DNA from: Burkholderiales bacterium
GTDB lineage: Bacteria > Pseudomonadota > Gammaproteobacteria > Burkholderiales > Burkholderiaceae
DNA: 64,000 nt
Assembly: GCA_026225235.1 (NCBI GenBank)
Contig: JAMFSK010000126.1
Coordinates: 17,841-81,840 of the forward strand
Direction of reading: 5' to 3'
Shown here: piece by piece, positions 25,514 through 34,333 of the stretch
How the letters are laid out: each line of letters opens with the position of its first letter
How positions within the stretch are numbered: position 1 is the first letter of the stretch
The notes under the pieces: generated by a model
Databases searched by the model: none
What the model saw: the letters and a program-made list of their open reading frames with translations, nothing else
Told to the model about the DNA's origin: nothing
Translations under genes and position numbers: made by a program

Positions 25514-28500
25514 ATGAAAATGCGCACGAAAGTCAAAGTCCGCTTCTATCTGTTGCCGACAGTGTTACTCGCGGCTTTCGTCATTATTCTGAGTGCGGTC
25601 ACTATCGCTGTCTCGTCGACGCGACTTCACGCGCTTGCAGAAGAAAGCGCGCGCACGCTCTTCTCTTCCATTGCACAACGCAACGCCGATCGCCTAGAAG
25701 TACTCGTCGACGGTGCCCGCAGCGTGGTGGAAACCCAATCACAACTCGATGCGCAACGCGTGGTAGTCGATGGCAAGATCAATCAGGCTATTCTGGTTCC
25801 TGGGATGATCGCCGCGCTTCACGCCAACCCGGATCTTTACAGCGTGTATTTCGGGCTGGAGAGCGGGGAGTTCCTTCAGGTCATCTCAGTGCGAAACGGT
25901 TCGACCCTGGGCGCCGGGCTCACGGCGCCGGCCGACACGCGCTTCGTGGTCCGCCGGGTCGATGCGGGCGCGGCCCACGCCGGCCCGCGCGCCGATCACT
26001 GGCGATTCCTGGCCAGCAATGAAACGGTGATCCGCTCGGTCGAGCGTGACTCCGTCTTCGAGCCGCGCGGCCGTCCCTGGTACCTCGGTGCACAGACGCA
26101 GGCGGGCATGTTTGTCTCGCAGCCCTACCAATACGAACTGTCGCAGGCGATGGGCGTCACGTTTGCCCAAACACTGCCGGACCATCTCGGGGTGTTCGGC
26201 GCGGATCTCTCGCTCGGCGGACTCAATGCGTATGCGACTACGTCGCTTGAGGGCCGTGAAGGCGGCATCATCGTCACAGATGGACTCGGCCGCGTGCTGG
26301 CCGCGCAGGCGACCCCGCAGTTCGGCGCGCAACTCGCCGATCGGATGGAACCCGCGGCGCGCGCTGGGAACCCCTTCGTTGCGCAAGCAGGTCCCCTGGT
26401 GCAGACCGACGGCAGCAGGATCGTAGCGATTCGAGGCGAGCGTTTTGCCTATGCGAGCCGTTCGGTTGCGATCACGCCAAGCCAAGGTCTGCATGTCGTC
26501 GCGTTTGCGCCGATGAGCTTGTACGCGGGGCCCATCGACCGAGCGCGCAACCAGATTGCGCTATTCGCAGCCGCGATCCTGTTGATCTTCCTGCCGTTGA
26601 CGTGGTTTGTCTCGCGCCGCATCGCTGGCTCGCTCGGGCACCTCACTGCCGAATCCGAGCGGATCAAGCGGCTGGACTTCAGCGGGGAAAGCGCGGTGCA
26701 TTCGATGTTCTACGAAATCGACCTGCTCAGCGAAGCGCAGCACACGATGAAGACGGCAATCCGCGAACGCACGGGTGCGCTGAACGAAGCGATGGGGCGA
26801 CTTGAAAGCCTGCTCGAGAGCGGCATGCAACTCGCCGCGCGCCGCACCACGGACCAGGTGCTTCAGCAAACGCTCGACAGCGCGCGACGACTTGCGAATG
26901 CGCAGGCAGGCCAATTCTGGCTGCGCAGTGAAGATGGCAGCATGCTGCGCCTCGCAGCGAATTCACGACTCGCGGAGGAAATGGGCTCGGTGCCGTCGAT
27001 CGAGCTTGCGCTCGGAGGACCGGACGCGAGTGCTGGTGCTGGTGCTGGTGCTGGTGCTGGTGCTGGTGCTGGTGCTGGTGCATCAATGAACACTGACGGA
27101 AGTGCCGGCGCTCATGCGCATGAATTTGCCGATACCCGCACACGAGCACGCTTCGATCCCTGCGTTTGGGTCGCCGCTCACGGTCAGCCCTTGCGAATCG
27201 ACGCGGCCCACGCGCACGACTTCGATCTCGGCATCCAGCAATCGCTGCTTGGTCATGAACCGCTGTCGCTGCTCGCAGTACCCGTGCTCACGCATGAAAA
27301 AGTGGTCGGTGTACTGGTGCTAGCGGATGTCTATGCCAACGGCGCCTACGCAAAAACCTTCGACCCCGAACTGGTTCGCTATGCCCAGATGCTCGCCGCG
27401 CAGTCAGGCCTCGCTCTGGAGAACATCGCCCTGCTGGAATCGCAGCGCGTGTTGATGGAATCGCTGCTCCAGCTGATCGCCGGGGCAATCGATGCAAAGA
27501 GTGCCTATACAGGTGGCCACTGTGCTCGCGTACCCGAACTCGCGCGGATGCTTGCTGAGGTCGCTTCCAACACCCATGAAGGCCCGCTCGCGACCTTCCG
27601 TTTCGAGACTGAAGAACAATGGCGCGAGTTCCGCATCGGCACCTGGCTGCACGACTGCGGCAAGGTGACCACGCCGGAATTCGTGGTCGACAAAGCGACC
27701 AAGCTCGAGACGATTTATAACCGCGTGCATGAAATCCGCTGCCGGTTCGAAGTGCTCTTGCGCGACGCGGAGATCGCTTACCTGAAGGCGACCCTTGCGG
27801 GCGAAGACGCGGGTGCGGCCCGGGTCGCTTTCGAGACACGTCGTACCCAACTCTTCGAAGACTTCGCTTTTATCGCTCAGTGCAATATCGGCGCCGAATC
27901 GCAATCACCAGCCCACGCCGAGCGTCTACGCACGATCGGCGAGCAGACCTGGCTGCGTCATTTCGACGACCGGCTCGGCCTGTCGCATATCGAAGAGAGC
28001 CGTTTCGGCTCGCAGCCGCCTGAGACCTTGCCCGCCGTCGAACCCCTGCTCGCCGACAAGCCCGGACACATCGTGCGGCGCACCGAAGCGCAGCGTTACG
28101 ACGCGCGTTATGGCTTCAGGATGGAGGTGCCTGAGCATCTCTACAACTTCGGCGAACTGCACAATCTCTCGATCAGCCGCGGCACGCTGACCGCGGAGGA
28201 ACGCTACAAGATCAACGAACACATCGTGCAAACGATCGTCATGCTTGAGCAACTGCCATTGCCCGCGAATATGCGCCGTGTGCCCGAGTACGCAGGCACC
28301 CACCATGAATCGCTGATCGGCACGGGGTATCCGCGCAAGCTTAGCGGCGACGCGCTCTCGGTGCCCGCGCGGATCATGGCGATTGCCGATATCTTCGAAG
28401 CGCTGACCGCCTCGGACCGGCCCTACAAGAAGGCCAAGCCGCTCTCTGAGGCCATCCAGATCCTCGCGACTTTCAAGAAAAACGGCCATATTGACGGTGC

Positions 28501-28645
28501 CTTATTCGACCTTTTCCTGAGCTCAGGCACCTACCTGCGCTATGCCGAAGCCTTCCTTGCACCCGAGCAGATCGATGAAGTGGATATCTCGGCCTATCTG
28601 AGCGTGGCGCCACAAGATGGCGTCGCCGCGCTCGGCGCGGGTTGA
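25514..28645 (+). CDS. Membrane HD-GYP protein with sensor, HAMP and GAF-like domains
   Basis: A 1043-residue putative cyclic-di-GMP phosphodiesterase. A membrane segment (about 10-32) precedes a large periplasmic Cache-like sensor (about 35-335). A second membrane segment (about 343-363), a HAMP-like linker (about 365-420) and a GAF-like domain (about 440-640) follow, then the HD-GYP domain. The catalytic HD is seen as HDCGK (713-717) and the GYP motif at 938-940 in GTGYPRKLSG. About 190 residues separate HD from the next conserved histidine (903), where a usual HD-GYP has about 30. A run of eight Ala-Gly pairs interrupts the GAF-like region (507-522). Confidence 0.85.
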   Translation: MKMRTKVKVRFYLLPTVLLAAFVIILSAVTIAVSSTRLHALAEESARTLFSSIAQRNADRLEVLVDGARSVVETQSQLDAQRVVVDGKINQAILVPGMIAALHANPDLYSVYFGLESGEFLQVISVRNGSTLGAGLTAPADTRFVVRRVDAGAAHAGPRADHWRFLASNETVIRSVERDSVFEPRGRPWYLGAQTQAGMFVSQPYQYELSQAMGVTFAQTLPDHLGVFGADLSLGGLNAYATTSLEGREGGIIVTDGLGRVLAAQATPQFGAQLADRMEPAARAGNPFVAQAGPLVQTDGSRIVAIRGERFAYASRSVAITPSQGLHVVAFAPMSLYAGPIDRARNQIALFAAAILLIFLPLTWFVSRRIAGSLGHLTAESERIKRLDFSGESAVHSMFYEIDLLSEAQHTMKTAIRERTGALNEAMGRLESLLESGMQLAARRTTDQVLQQTLDSARRLANAQAGQFWLRSEDGSMLRLAANSRLAEEMGSVPSIELALGGPDASAGAGAGAGAGAGAGAGASMNTDGSAGAHAHEFADTRTRARFDPCVWVAAHGQPLRIDAAHAHDFDLGIQQSLLGHEPLSLLAVPVLTHEKVVGVLVLADVYANGAYAKTFDPELVRYAQMLAAQSGLALENIALLESQRVLMESLLQLIAGAIDAKSAYTGGHCARVPELARMLAEVASNTHEGPLATFRFETEEQWREFRIGTWLHDCGKVTTPEFVVDKATKLETIYNRVHEIRCRFEVLLRDAEIAYLKATLAGEDAGAARVAFETRRTQLFEDFAFIAQCNIGAESQSPAHAERLRTIGEQTWLRHFDDRLGLSHIEESRFGSQPPETLPAVEPLLADKPGHIVRRTEAQRYDARYGFRMEVPEHLYNFGELHNLSISRGTLTAEERYKINEHIVQTIVMLEQLPLPANMRRVPEYAGTHHESLIGTGYPRKLSGDALSVPARIMAIADIFEALTASDRPYKKAKPLSEAIQILATFKKNGHIDGALFDLFLSSGTYLRYAEAFLAPEQIDEVDISAYLSVAPQDGVAALGAG
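27032..27079 (+). repeat. Hexanucleotide tandem repeat (GCTGGT)8 inside the HD-GYP gene
   Basis: Eight perfect head-to-tail copies of GCTGGT encode eight Ala-Gly pairs in frame, flanked by Ala-Ser on both sides. Copy-number change by slippage would alter protein length by two residues per unit without a frameshift. Confidence 0.95.
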
Positions 28646-28803
28646 AGCACAGCCCCCACTTGCGGCATCATGAGCGGCTCGACCGGGCGAAACGATTCAT
28701 CCAAACGGCGCGGCGTGGCCGTTGATCCAGGCGGTCACCGACCCGGCGTCTTGCGCGCGGCGGCGCCCGGCCGCCATGCAATGAAGGTCATCAAGGAGGC
28801 TCG

Positions 28804-29391
28804 ATGATTCGGTCGGTCTGTGTTTACTGTGGTTCCTCAACCGGCGCGAAGCCGGAATACGCTGAAGCCGCGCGAGAGTTCGGCCACGCGCTGGTCAAGG
28901 CAGGCCTTACGCTGGTCTATGGCGGCGGCAAGGTGGGTCTGATGGGCATCGTTGCCAACGAAGTGCTCCAGGCCGGAGGCAAGGCGATTGGGGTGATTCC
29001 TGAGCTGTTGCTGTCGAAGGAAGTCGGTCATACCGGGCTGACGGAGTTGCACGTCGTCAAGGACATGCACGAACGCAAGAAGATGATGGCGGATCTCGCG
29101 GATGCGTTTGTCGCGCTGCCAGGCGGCGTCGGTACGTATGAAGAACTGTTCGAGGTGTACACCTGGGCGCAGCTGGGCTACCACCATAAACCGGTCGGTG
29201 TGCTCAACGTCGCGCATTACTTCGAGCCGCTCAAGACAATGCTCGATCACACGGTCAGCGCGGGTTTCATGCGGCGCGAATATGTCGACCTGCTGCAAAT
29301 CGCCGACACGACTCCGGCCCTGCTCGACAAACTCCAGCGTTATACGCCACCGACGCTCGACAAATGGTCGAAGCATCGGGACGAGATCTGA
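28804..29391 (+). CDS. LOG-family nucleoside monophosphate phosphoribohydrolase
   Basis: A 195-residue Rossmann-type protein of the LOG/TIGR00730 family. It has the defining motif PGGVGTYEE and an N-terminal VCVYCGSSTGAKPEY. Family enzymes release the base from (cytokinin) nucleoside 5'-monophosphates. AAGGAGG precedes the ATG by four bases. It stands alone between the HD-GYP gene and the convergent permease gene. The physiological substrate in this organism is unknown. Confidence 0.9.
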   Translation: MIRSVCVYCGSSTGAKPEYAEAAREFGHALVKAGLTLVYGGGKVGLMGIVANEVLQAGGKAIGVIPELLLSKEVGHTGLTELHVVKDMHERKKMMADLADAFVALPGGVGTYEELFEVYTWAQLGYHHKPVGVLNVAHYFEPLKTMLDHTVSAGFMRREYVDLLQIADTTPALLDKLQRYTPPTLDKWSKHRDEI

Positions 29392-29634
29392 GCGAGGAAG
29401 TTCGCGGGCATTCAATATTTGCGCGCGCTGAACATGGCTTCAATTTCGGGCGATTGAGCGTCGGATGTCGCACGCGCCGGAAGACTTGAAGGCCTGCGAC
29501 TTCGTCCGCAGACGGTTACCTATAGCTCAATTTGAGCTTCGCGCACCGCCGCCCTCAAATTGCCCCGGGGGGCCGCTCTCTGGTCGCGCTTTGGTTGCTC
29601 TTGGATCGCCCTAGAGCCGCCCTCAGCTTTACCC

Positions 29635-32217
29635 TCAAGCGTCGCGCAACGACTGCAGCGCCGGCCGGCGCAGCACCTGGCGCAGGCCGAACCAACCACC
29701 CGCAGTGGCGCACACGATGCCCGCCACAAGCCCCGCGAACGGGAGCCACACACTGAGCGACAGGTGAAACTGGAACACCCGCTCAGCGAGCACCCAGCCG
29801 ATCGCCTGCGCACCGAGTGCGGCCAGCAGGCCCGCGAGCCCGCCAACCACCACGAACTCCGTCACCTGCACCGCGCGGATCTGCGCCCGCGAGGCGCCGA
29901 GCGCGCGCAACAACGCCGCTTCCCGTGTCCGTTCGTCCCGTGTGCCCGCAAGCGCCGCATAGAGCACCAGCACGCCTGCCGCGAGCGTAAAGATAAACAG
30001 GAACTGCACCGCGCCGATCACCTGGTCGAGGATCCGCTGCATCTGGGCAAGGATCTGGCCGGTGTCGATCACCGTCAGATTGGGGTACTGATGCACGAGC
30101 GTATCGATCACGTTTTGCGCGCCGGGGCCCGCCGGTAAGCGGAAAGCCGTGATGAAGGTCGCGGGGAAATCCACCAGCGCAGCCGGCGGCAGCACCGCGA
30201 AGAAATTCACCCGGAAGGTGCCCCAGTCGAGCAGGCGGATGCTCGTCACCGGCGCATCGATCTGCTGCCCGGCCACGTCGAATTGAAGCTGGTCACCGAC
30301 CTTGACGTGAAGGCGCTTGGCCATCCCCTCTTCGAGCGAAATTTGCGGCTTGCTGTCATTGCCGAACCACGCGCCCGAGACCACGCGGTTGTCGGGCGAG
30401 AGCACGTTTGAGTACGACAGATTGAACTCACGATCGACCAGCCGTCGCGTCTCGTTGTCCTTGTAGTCGTCGGGGTTCACCTTTTGGCCGCGGATCGCCG
30501 TCAACCTGCCACGTACCATCGGCGCGAGCTCGAGATCCGGAAAGCCTTCGCGTTTCATCAGCCCGAGCACGCCCGCGCGCTGGTCCGGTTGAATGTCGAT
30601 GACAAACTGATTCGGCGCATCGGGCGGTGTCGACTTGCGCCAGCCGTCGATCAAGTCGTTGCGCGTCATGCCGAGCAGGAGCAAGCACATCAGGCCGATG
30701 CCGAGTGCGGTGATTTGCAGCGCACTTGCCATGCCCCGCCGTTCCAGCGAGGCGAGCGCATAACGCCAGCCGAGGCCCGAGAACGCGCGCACGGTCCGGC
30801 CACCGCGCGCGACGCGCGCCAGCCCAAACAAGACGGCTCGCGAAATGCCGCCAAACAGCACCAGGCCACCGGCGAAGCCACCCGCCACGATGCCGCCGAG
30901 CTTGATCTCGCCCGCAGCCAGAATCAGCAGGCCCGCAAACAAGGCCACACCCACCGCATAGGCCAGCCACGCAATGCGCGCCGCACCGCCCCACTCGCGC
31001 CGCAGCACGAGCGCAGGGGGCACCTGCGTGAGCGGCAGCAGCGGCGGTACCGCGAAACCCAGCAACAGCACCAGGCCGGCCGCAATCCCTTCTACAACCG
31101 GCCATAGCGTGGGCGCCGGCAACACGACATCGATCAACTGGCCCAGCCAGCGCAGCAGGATCTCATGCCCGGCATAGCCGATCAGCACGCCGAGCACGCT
31201 GCCGGCCACGCCGATGAACAGGAATTCCAGAATGAACCACGCCCGCATCTGCGCGCGACTCGCCCCCAGGCAGCGCATCACCGCACAGCCGTCGAGATGG
31301 CGGCGCATATAGCGCTGAGCGGCCATCGCGATCGCCACCGCGGCGAGCAACGCGGTCAGTAGGGCCACCAGGGTAAGGAAATGCCGTGCGCGATTCAGCG
31401 TATCGCGGACTTGCGGTTGCCCGTCGTCAATCGTCTCGACCGTCATGCCGCGGAGCTTGCCGCCATCCACGCGCGTGCGCGCCCACTGGGCGAACTGAGC
31501 GACCTCGGGGTCCGTGCCCGCGACGAGTAGGCGATATCCGACCCGGCTGCCATAGCCCACGAGTTGCGTCGACGCGAGGTCTGACGCATTGAGCATCACA
31601 CGGGGGGAGAAATTGACGAAGGAGAAACCGCGATCGAGTTCACGCGTAATCACTGCCGCGATCCGGAAGCCGCGCACACCGAGCTTGATCGTATCGCCGA
31701 TCTTCAGGTGCAATGCGTCGAGCAAGGGGGGATCGACCCATACGGTGCCTGCCGCCGGAACCTGCGCGGTGGCCTCGTCGGGAGAACCGACGCCGGTAGC
31801 GATGCGAACCTGGCCGCGCAGCGGATAACCGGGAGAAACCGCCTTGAGTGCCGCAAGCCGACTGGTATCCGAGCCATTGGCCGACGACACCATGCTCGGG
31901 AAAATCGCCGTGGTCGCGATCTCGAGCCCGCGGGAACGGGCCTGGGCGATGAAATCGGGATTGATCGGGTGGTCTGCCTGGATCACGAGGTCTGCGCCGA
32001 TCATCTTGCGCGCATCACGCTCAAGACCCTGACGCAACCGGTCGCCGACGAAGCCGACACTCGACAGCGCAGCAACGGCCAGCACGAGCGCCAGCAACAA
32101 CATCGTGAGTTCGCCGGCGCGCCAGTCGCGCACCGTCATCCGAATGGACTGCCGGACGATTGCTAGAACAGCGGAAGAACGACGGGGTTGGGTAACGTCA
32201 GCGGATACCGCAGTCAC
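29635..32217 (-). CDS. FtsX/YbbP-type ABC transporter permease
   Basis: An 860-residue permease with about ten membrane segments. Two FtsX-type modules are separated and preceded by large periplasmic (MacB-like core) domains, the layout of YbbP. The first module includes AMAAQRYMRRHLDGCAVMRC and the second TRDERTREAALLRALGASR. I placed the start at the GTG at 32217, which overlaps the DUF4126 stop (GTGA). The open frame extends to 32325 only within the DUF4126 gene. No ATPase (YbbA-like) gene is adjacent. It may act in export or lipid/envelope transport; the substrate is unknown. Confidence 0.85.
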   Translation of the reverse strand: MTAVSADVTQPRRSSAVLAIVRQSIRMTVRDWRAGELTMLLLALVLAVAALSSVGFVGDRLRQGLERDARKMIGADLVIQADHPINPDFIAQARSRGLEIATTAIFPSMVSSANGSDTSRLAALKAVSPGYPLRGQVRIATGVGSPDEATAQVPAAGTVWVDPPLLDALHLKIGDTIKLGVRGFRIAAVITRELDRGFSFVNFSPRVMLNASDLASTQLVGYGSRVGYRLLVAGTDPEVAQFAQWARTRVDGGKLRGMTVETIDDGQPQVRDTLNRARHFLTLVALLTALLAAVAIAMAAQRYMRRHLDGCAVMRCLGASRAQMRAWFILEFLFIGVAGSVLGVLIGYAGHEILLRWLGQLIDVVLPAPTLWPVVEGIAAGLVLLLGFAVPPLLPLTQVPPALVLRREWGGAARIAWLAYAVGVALFAGLLILAAGEIKLGGIVAGGFAGGLVLFGGISRAVLFGLARVARGGRTVRAFSGLGWRYALASLERRGMASALQITALGIGLMCLLLLGMTRNDLIDGWRKSTPPDAPNQFVIDIQPDQRAGVLGLMKREGFPDLELAPMVRGRLTAIRGQKVNPDDYKDNETRRLVDREFNLSYSNVLSPDNRVVSGAWFGNDSKPQISLEEGMAKRLHVKVGDQLQFDVAGQQIDAPVTSIRLLDWGTFRVNFFAVLPPAALVDFPATFITAFRLPAGPGAQNVIDTLVHQYPNLTVIDTGQILAQMQRILDQVIGAVQFLFIFTLAAGVLVLYAALAGTRDERTREAALLRALGASRAQIRAVQVTEFVVVGGLAGLLAALGAQAIGWVLAERVFQFHLSLSVWLPFAGLVAGIVCATAGGWFGLRQVLRRPALQSLRDA

Positions 32218-32828
32218 TCGTGCTTGCCCCCAAGGGAGTCGACTCCGAGCATATGCGTCGCCATGCCACGCCAGCCACCCTGCACACCGCGCCACAGGCG
32301 GGGAATGACCCAGCCGGCAAAACACAGGAAGCTGATCAGCAGGACGAGGAACACCGAGGGCAGGAACAGCGCAAACACGAGGCCGATCACCATCAGCACG
32401 TCCTCTGCGATGGATGCAATCCAGTTCGACAACGGTTCGGGCGACATATTGATCAGCACATGGCTGCCCGCCTTGGTCAAGTGCGCGGCACCTGCCAGCG
32501 CCCCGCCTGCGAGGGCCGCAAGCGTTTGCAAGGTGGGATCGGCGTGTCCGAGTGCGGCAGCGGCGAGCAAGGCGCCGGCAGGGATACGGATCAGGGTATG
32601 AACGGCGTCCCAGAGCGAATCGAGCGCGGGGATCTTGTCGGCGAGGAATTCAACGGCAGCCAAGATGACGGCGGCGCCGATGATCCAGGGTGAGGCCATG
32701 AACAGCAGGGCCGGCGGCAAATGGACGAGACCGGAGGCCGCGCACGAGCCAACCAGCGCAATCGTCAGATAGAGGCGCAAGCCACTGGCCCAGGCTAACC
32801 CGGCCGCAAGAGAAATTGCTGAAAGCAT
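32214..32828 (-). CDS. DUF4126 membrane protein
   Basis: A 204-residue protein with five or six hydrophobic segments and small-residue-rich helices (AALAGGALAGAAHLTKAGSH), matching the DUF4126 type. Its stop overlaps the GTG start of the FtsX/YbbP-type permease, so the two are probably co-translated. A TATAAT -10-like element lies upstream on this strand (32887-32882). Function unknown. Confidence 0.8.
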   Translation of the reverse strand: MLSAISLAAGLAWASGLRLYLTIALVGSCAASGLVHLPPALLFMASPWIIGAAVILAAVEFLADKIPALDSLWDAVHTLIRIPAGALLAAAALGHADPTLQTLAALAGGALAGAAHLTKAGSHVLINMSPEPLSNWIASIAEDVLMVIGLVFALFLPSVFLVLLISFLCFAGWVIPRLWRGVQGGWRGMATHMLGVDSLGGKHE

Positions 32829-33130
32829 GCCGCCTCCTTCACATCCCGCGCCTTTTTATCCTGCGCGCGGCTATGCGGTTGATTATAACCACCGCTTGGC
32901 GCAACCATCCACGCAAATACAGCACGCAGTGCCGTATCTGTTCTTTTTTACGGGTCACACCTGCGGGTACAACTGGATAACGGCAGCTATCGCTGACGGC
33001 AACAGGGCTGGAGCGCACAACCTTGCACCCGATTGGCACAAGGAATCATCCAATCTGCGATTGACGAGTAATTCATGCCGATTGATTTTTTATAAAACCG
33101 TCTTTCAAATAACTTGATCCCCCGAAAATC
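32829..33130. other. Intergenic region upstream of the DUF4126 gene
   Basis: This roughly 300-base stretch holds a minus-strand TATAAT at 32882-32887 without a convincing -35 element. Nothing else is recognisable. Base composition is more AT-rich toward 33060-33120. Confidence 0.4.
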
Positions 33131-33163
33131 AAAAAGCCCACGAGAAAAATCTCGCGGGCTTTT
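33131..33163. terminator. Bidirectional intrinsic terminator
   Basis: AAAAGCCC (33132-33139) pairs with GGGCTTTT (33156-33163), and inner CGAGA pairs with TCTCG, with one mismatch between. The A/T ends provide a T-tract on both strands. It lies about 60 bases past the stop of the small minus-strand gene that begins at 33393. Confidence 0.85.
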
Positions 33164-33222
33164 GTCATTCCGAAACTGGCACGGGCGCGCTTCACACGTC
33201 GCCCGCTGCGCCGGACGATCAC

Positions 33223-33393
33223 TCAATCCTTGCGGACCGATTTGACCGGTTCGGGTGCATAGCGCCACTTGGCGACTTGCGAATTCAGATTTGCGCAGCC
33301 AAGCCTGAGCTTTTCCATGCGCGCTTCGTCTTCGATGCGCAATTGCGAACGCTTGTCTTCGTGAAACCGTGTGGAACCGGGGGATTGCGCCAT
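33223..33393 (-). CDS. Small hypothetical protein (56 residues)
   Basis: A hydrophilic, basic 56-residue protein, MAQSPGSTRFHEDKRSQLR..., with predicted helical character, no membrane segment and one cysteine. The start at 33393 has AGAGG about 8 bases upstream; an in-frame ATG lies 14 codons earlier. It has its own downstream terminator, which supports it as a real transcription unit. Function not recognised. Confidence 0.6.
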   Translation of the reverse strand: MAQSPGSTRFHEDKRSQLRIEDEARMEKLRLGCANLNSQVAKWRYAPEPVKSVRKD

Positions 33394-33768
33394 ATTTGCC
33401 TCTAAGTAACGCATCGCCGGCGCGCCACATGGCACGCCGCGATGATGGCACAGTCTAATCCATTCGCGCGGTTAAGCCCCGATTTGAAATGTAAGGGTTT
33501 GACGCCCAAGTGGGTGGTACGACGCGTGCTACACTGAATCAATCGCTTCCGCTTCCTTTGTGCACAGCATCGCACAACAGCACGTCCGCGCTCCTCGTCA
33601 CCGATCGCGAAGCCCACGCGAACCAACCTCGCGTTTGCGCGCTCGCCCTGACCGGGCTTGTCTTTTCCTCCGCCTCGCTGTCTCGCGTCGCGCCACGCGT
33701 CGCCAACGGCGCCGCCCCCCCACCCCCGGCTATTTCGACGAGGGATGGACAACCTGGACCTAGCTATC
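33394..33768. other. Intergenic region with no recognised gene
   Basis: About 375 bases between the small minus-strand gene and the first gene of the protease cassette. It probably holds promoters for both directions. TTGACG at 33499-33504 and TACACT at 33530-33535 look like promoter elements but are 25 bp apart. The open frames crossing it show atypical Arg/Ser/Pro-rich translations and I take them as noise. Confidence 0.4.
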
Positions 33769-34053
33769 ATGATCGAAACCATCCGGCAGTACCGGGGACT
33801 GGAAATTCATCCGCTTGTTTATCCGCGCAGCCCCCATCGCGAAGACGGCTCCCACAATTACGAATCGGGCTTCGATGCGTCGGTGCAGATCTGCCGCCGC
33901 GGCGCGGACGATACGATCACCGGGACCCGCGTGTTCCGCGTCTCGGGCTCGGTGCCCTTCCCGGCTGCGGGTGAGGCACGGCTTGCGTCGGCGCGCTACG
34001 CCGAACGCGTGATCGATGGCGAAATCGAAGGACAGTCGATCGATGATCTCTGA
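33769..34053 (+). CDS. Hypothetical protein, first gene of a protease cassette
   Basis: A 94-residue soluble protein (MIETIRQYRGLEIHPLVYPR...) with no signal or membrane segment and a central CRRGADDTITG stretch; not recognised. The start is uncertain: ATG 33769 is used here, while ATG 33745 (MDNLDLAI) is in frame but has its purine-rich stretch directly abutting the codon. Its end overlaps the start of the next gene by 11 bases, indicating coupled translation with the genes leading to the trypsin-like protease. Confidence 0.65.
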   Translation: MIETIRQYRGLEIHPLVYPRSPHREDGSHNYESGFDASVQICRRGADDTITGTRVFRVSGSVPFPAAGEARLASARYAERVIDGEIEGQSIDDL

Positions 34054-34333
34054 TCGCCCTTTGAGCACAGCGCCCAACCGTCGACGCCAGGACCCGCCGA
34101 TTCCTGTGAGCACCGTGCCCCGGGACAACTATCAGGTGGTCGTCTCTTCGCGCCGGACCTCGAGCGGTACGATTCCGACGCTCAAGGTCCTGCGCCTGAG
34201 CGACAAGCGCGTGATCTACCCGTTCACGGGCTGCGCCGACATGCCCCTCTTCGAAGACGCGCAAGGCGCGCGCATCTATGCGGAGGCGTATGGTTGGCAA
34301 CTAGTCGATGGCGATATCGCCGTACCTGAATGA
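34043..34333 (+). CDS. Hypothetical protein, second gene of a protease cassette
   Basis: A 96-residue soluble protein; not recognised. The N-terminus is basic and Pro-rich, followed by a compact region with VLRLSDKRVIYPF and IYAEAYGWQLV. The start at 34043 overlaps the previous gene, and the stop overlaps the protease start by ATGA (34330-34333). An in-frame ATG at 34016 lies deeper in the previous gene and is less likely. Confidence 0.65.
   Translation: MISDRPLSTAPNRRRQDPPIPVSTVPRDNYQVVVSSRRTSSGTIPTLKVLRLSDKRVIYPFTGCADMPLFEDAQGARIYAEAYGWQLVDGDIAVPE

Noticed and set aside
26863..27093. Antisense frame with a Pro-Ala repeat
   Set aside because: It is the complement of the GCTGGT repeat in the HD-GYP gene, not an independent gene.
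33499..33535. Promoter TTGACG / TACACT before the protease cassette
   Set aside because: The 25-bp spacing is too long for a sigma-70 promoter.
33510..33974. Plus-strand frame of 154 codons upstream of and overlapping the protease cassette
   Set aside because: Low-complexity Ser/Arg/Pro-rich translation, no ribosome site, and it conflicts with the better supported 33769-34053 gene in another frame.
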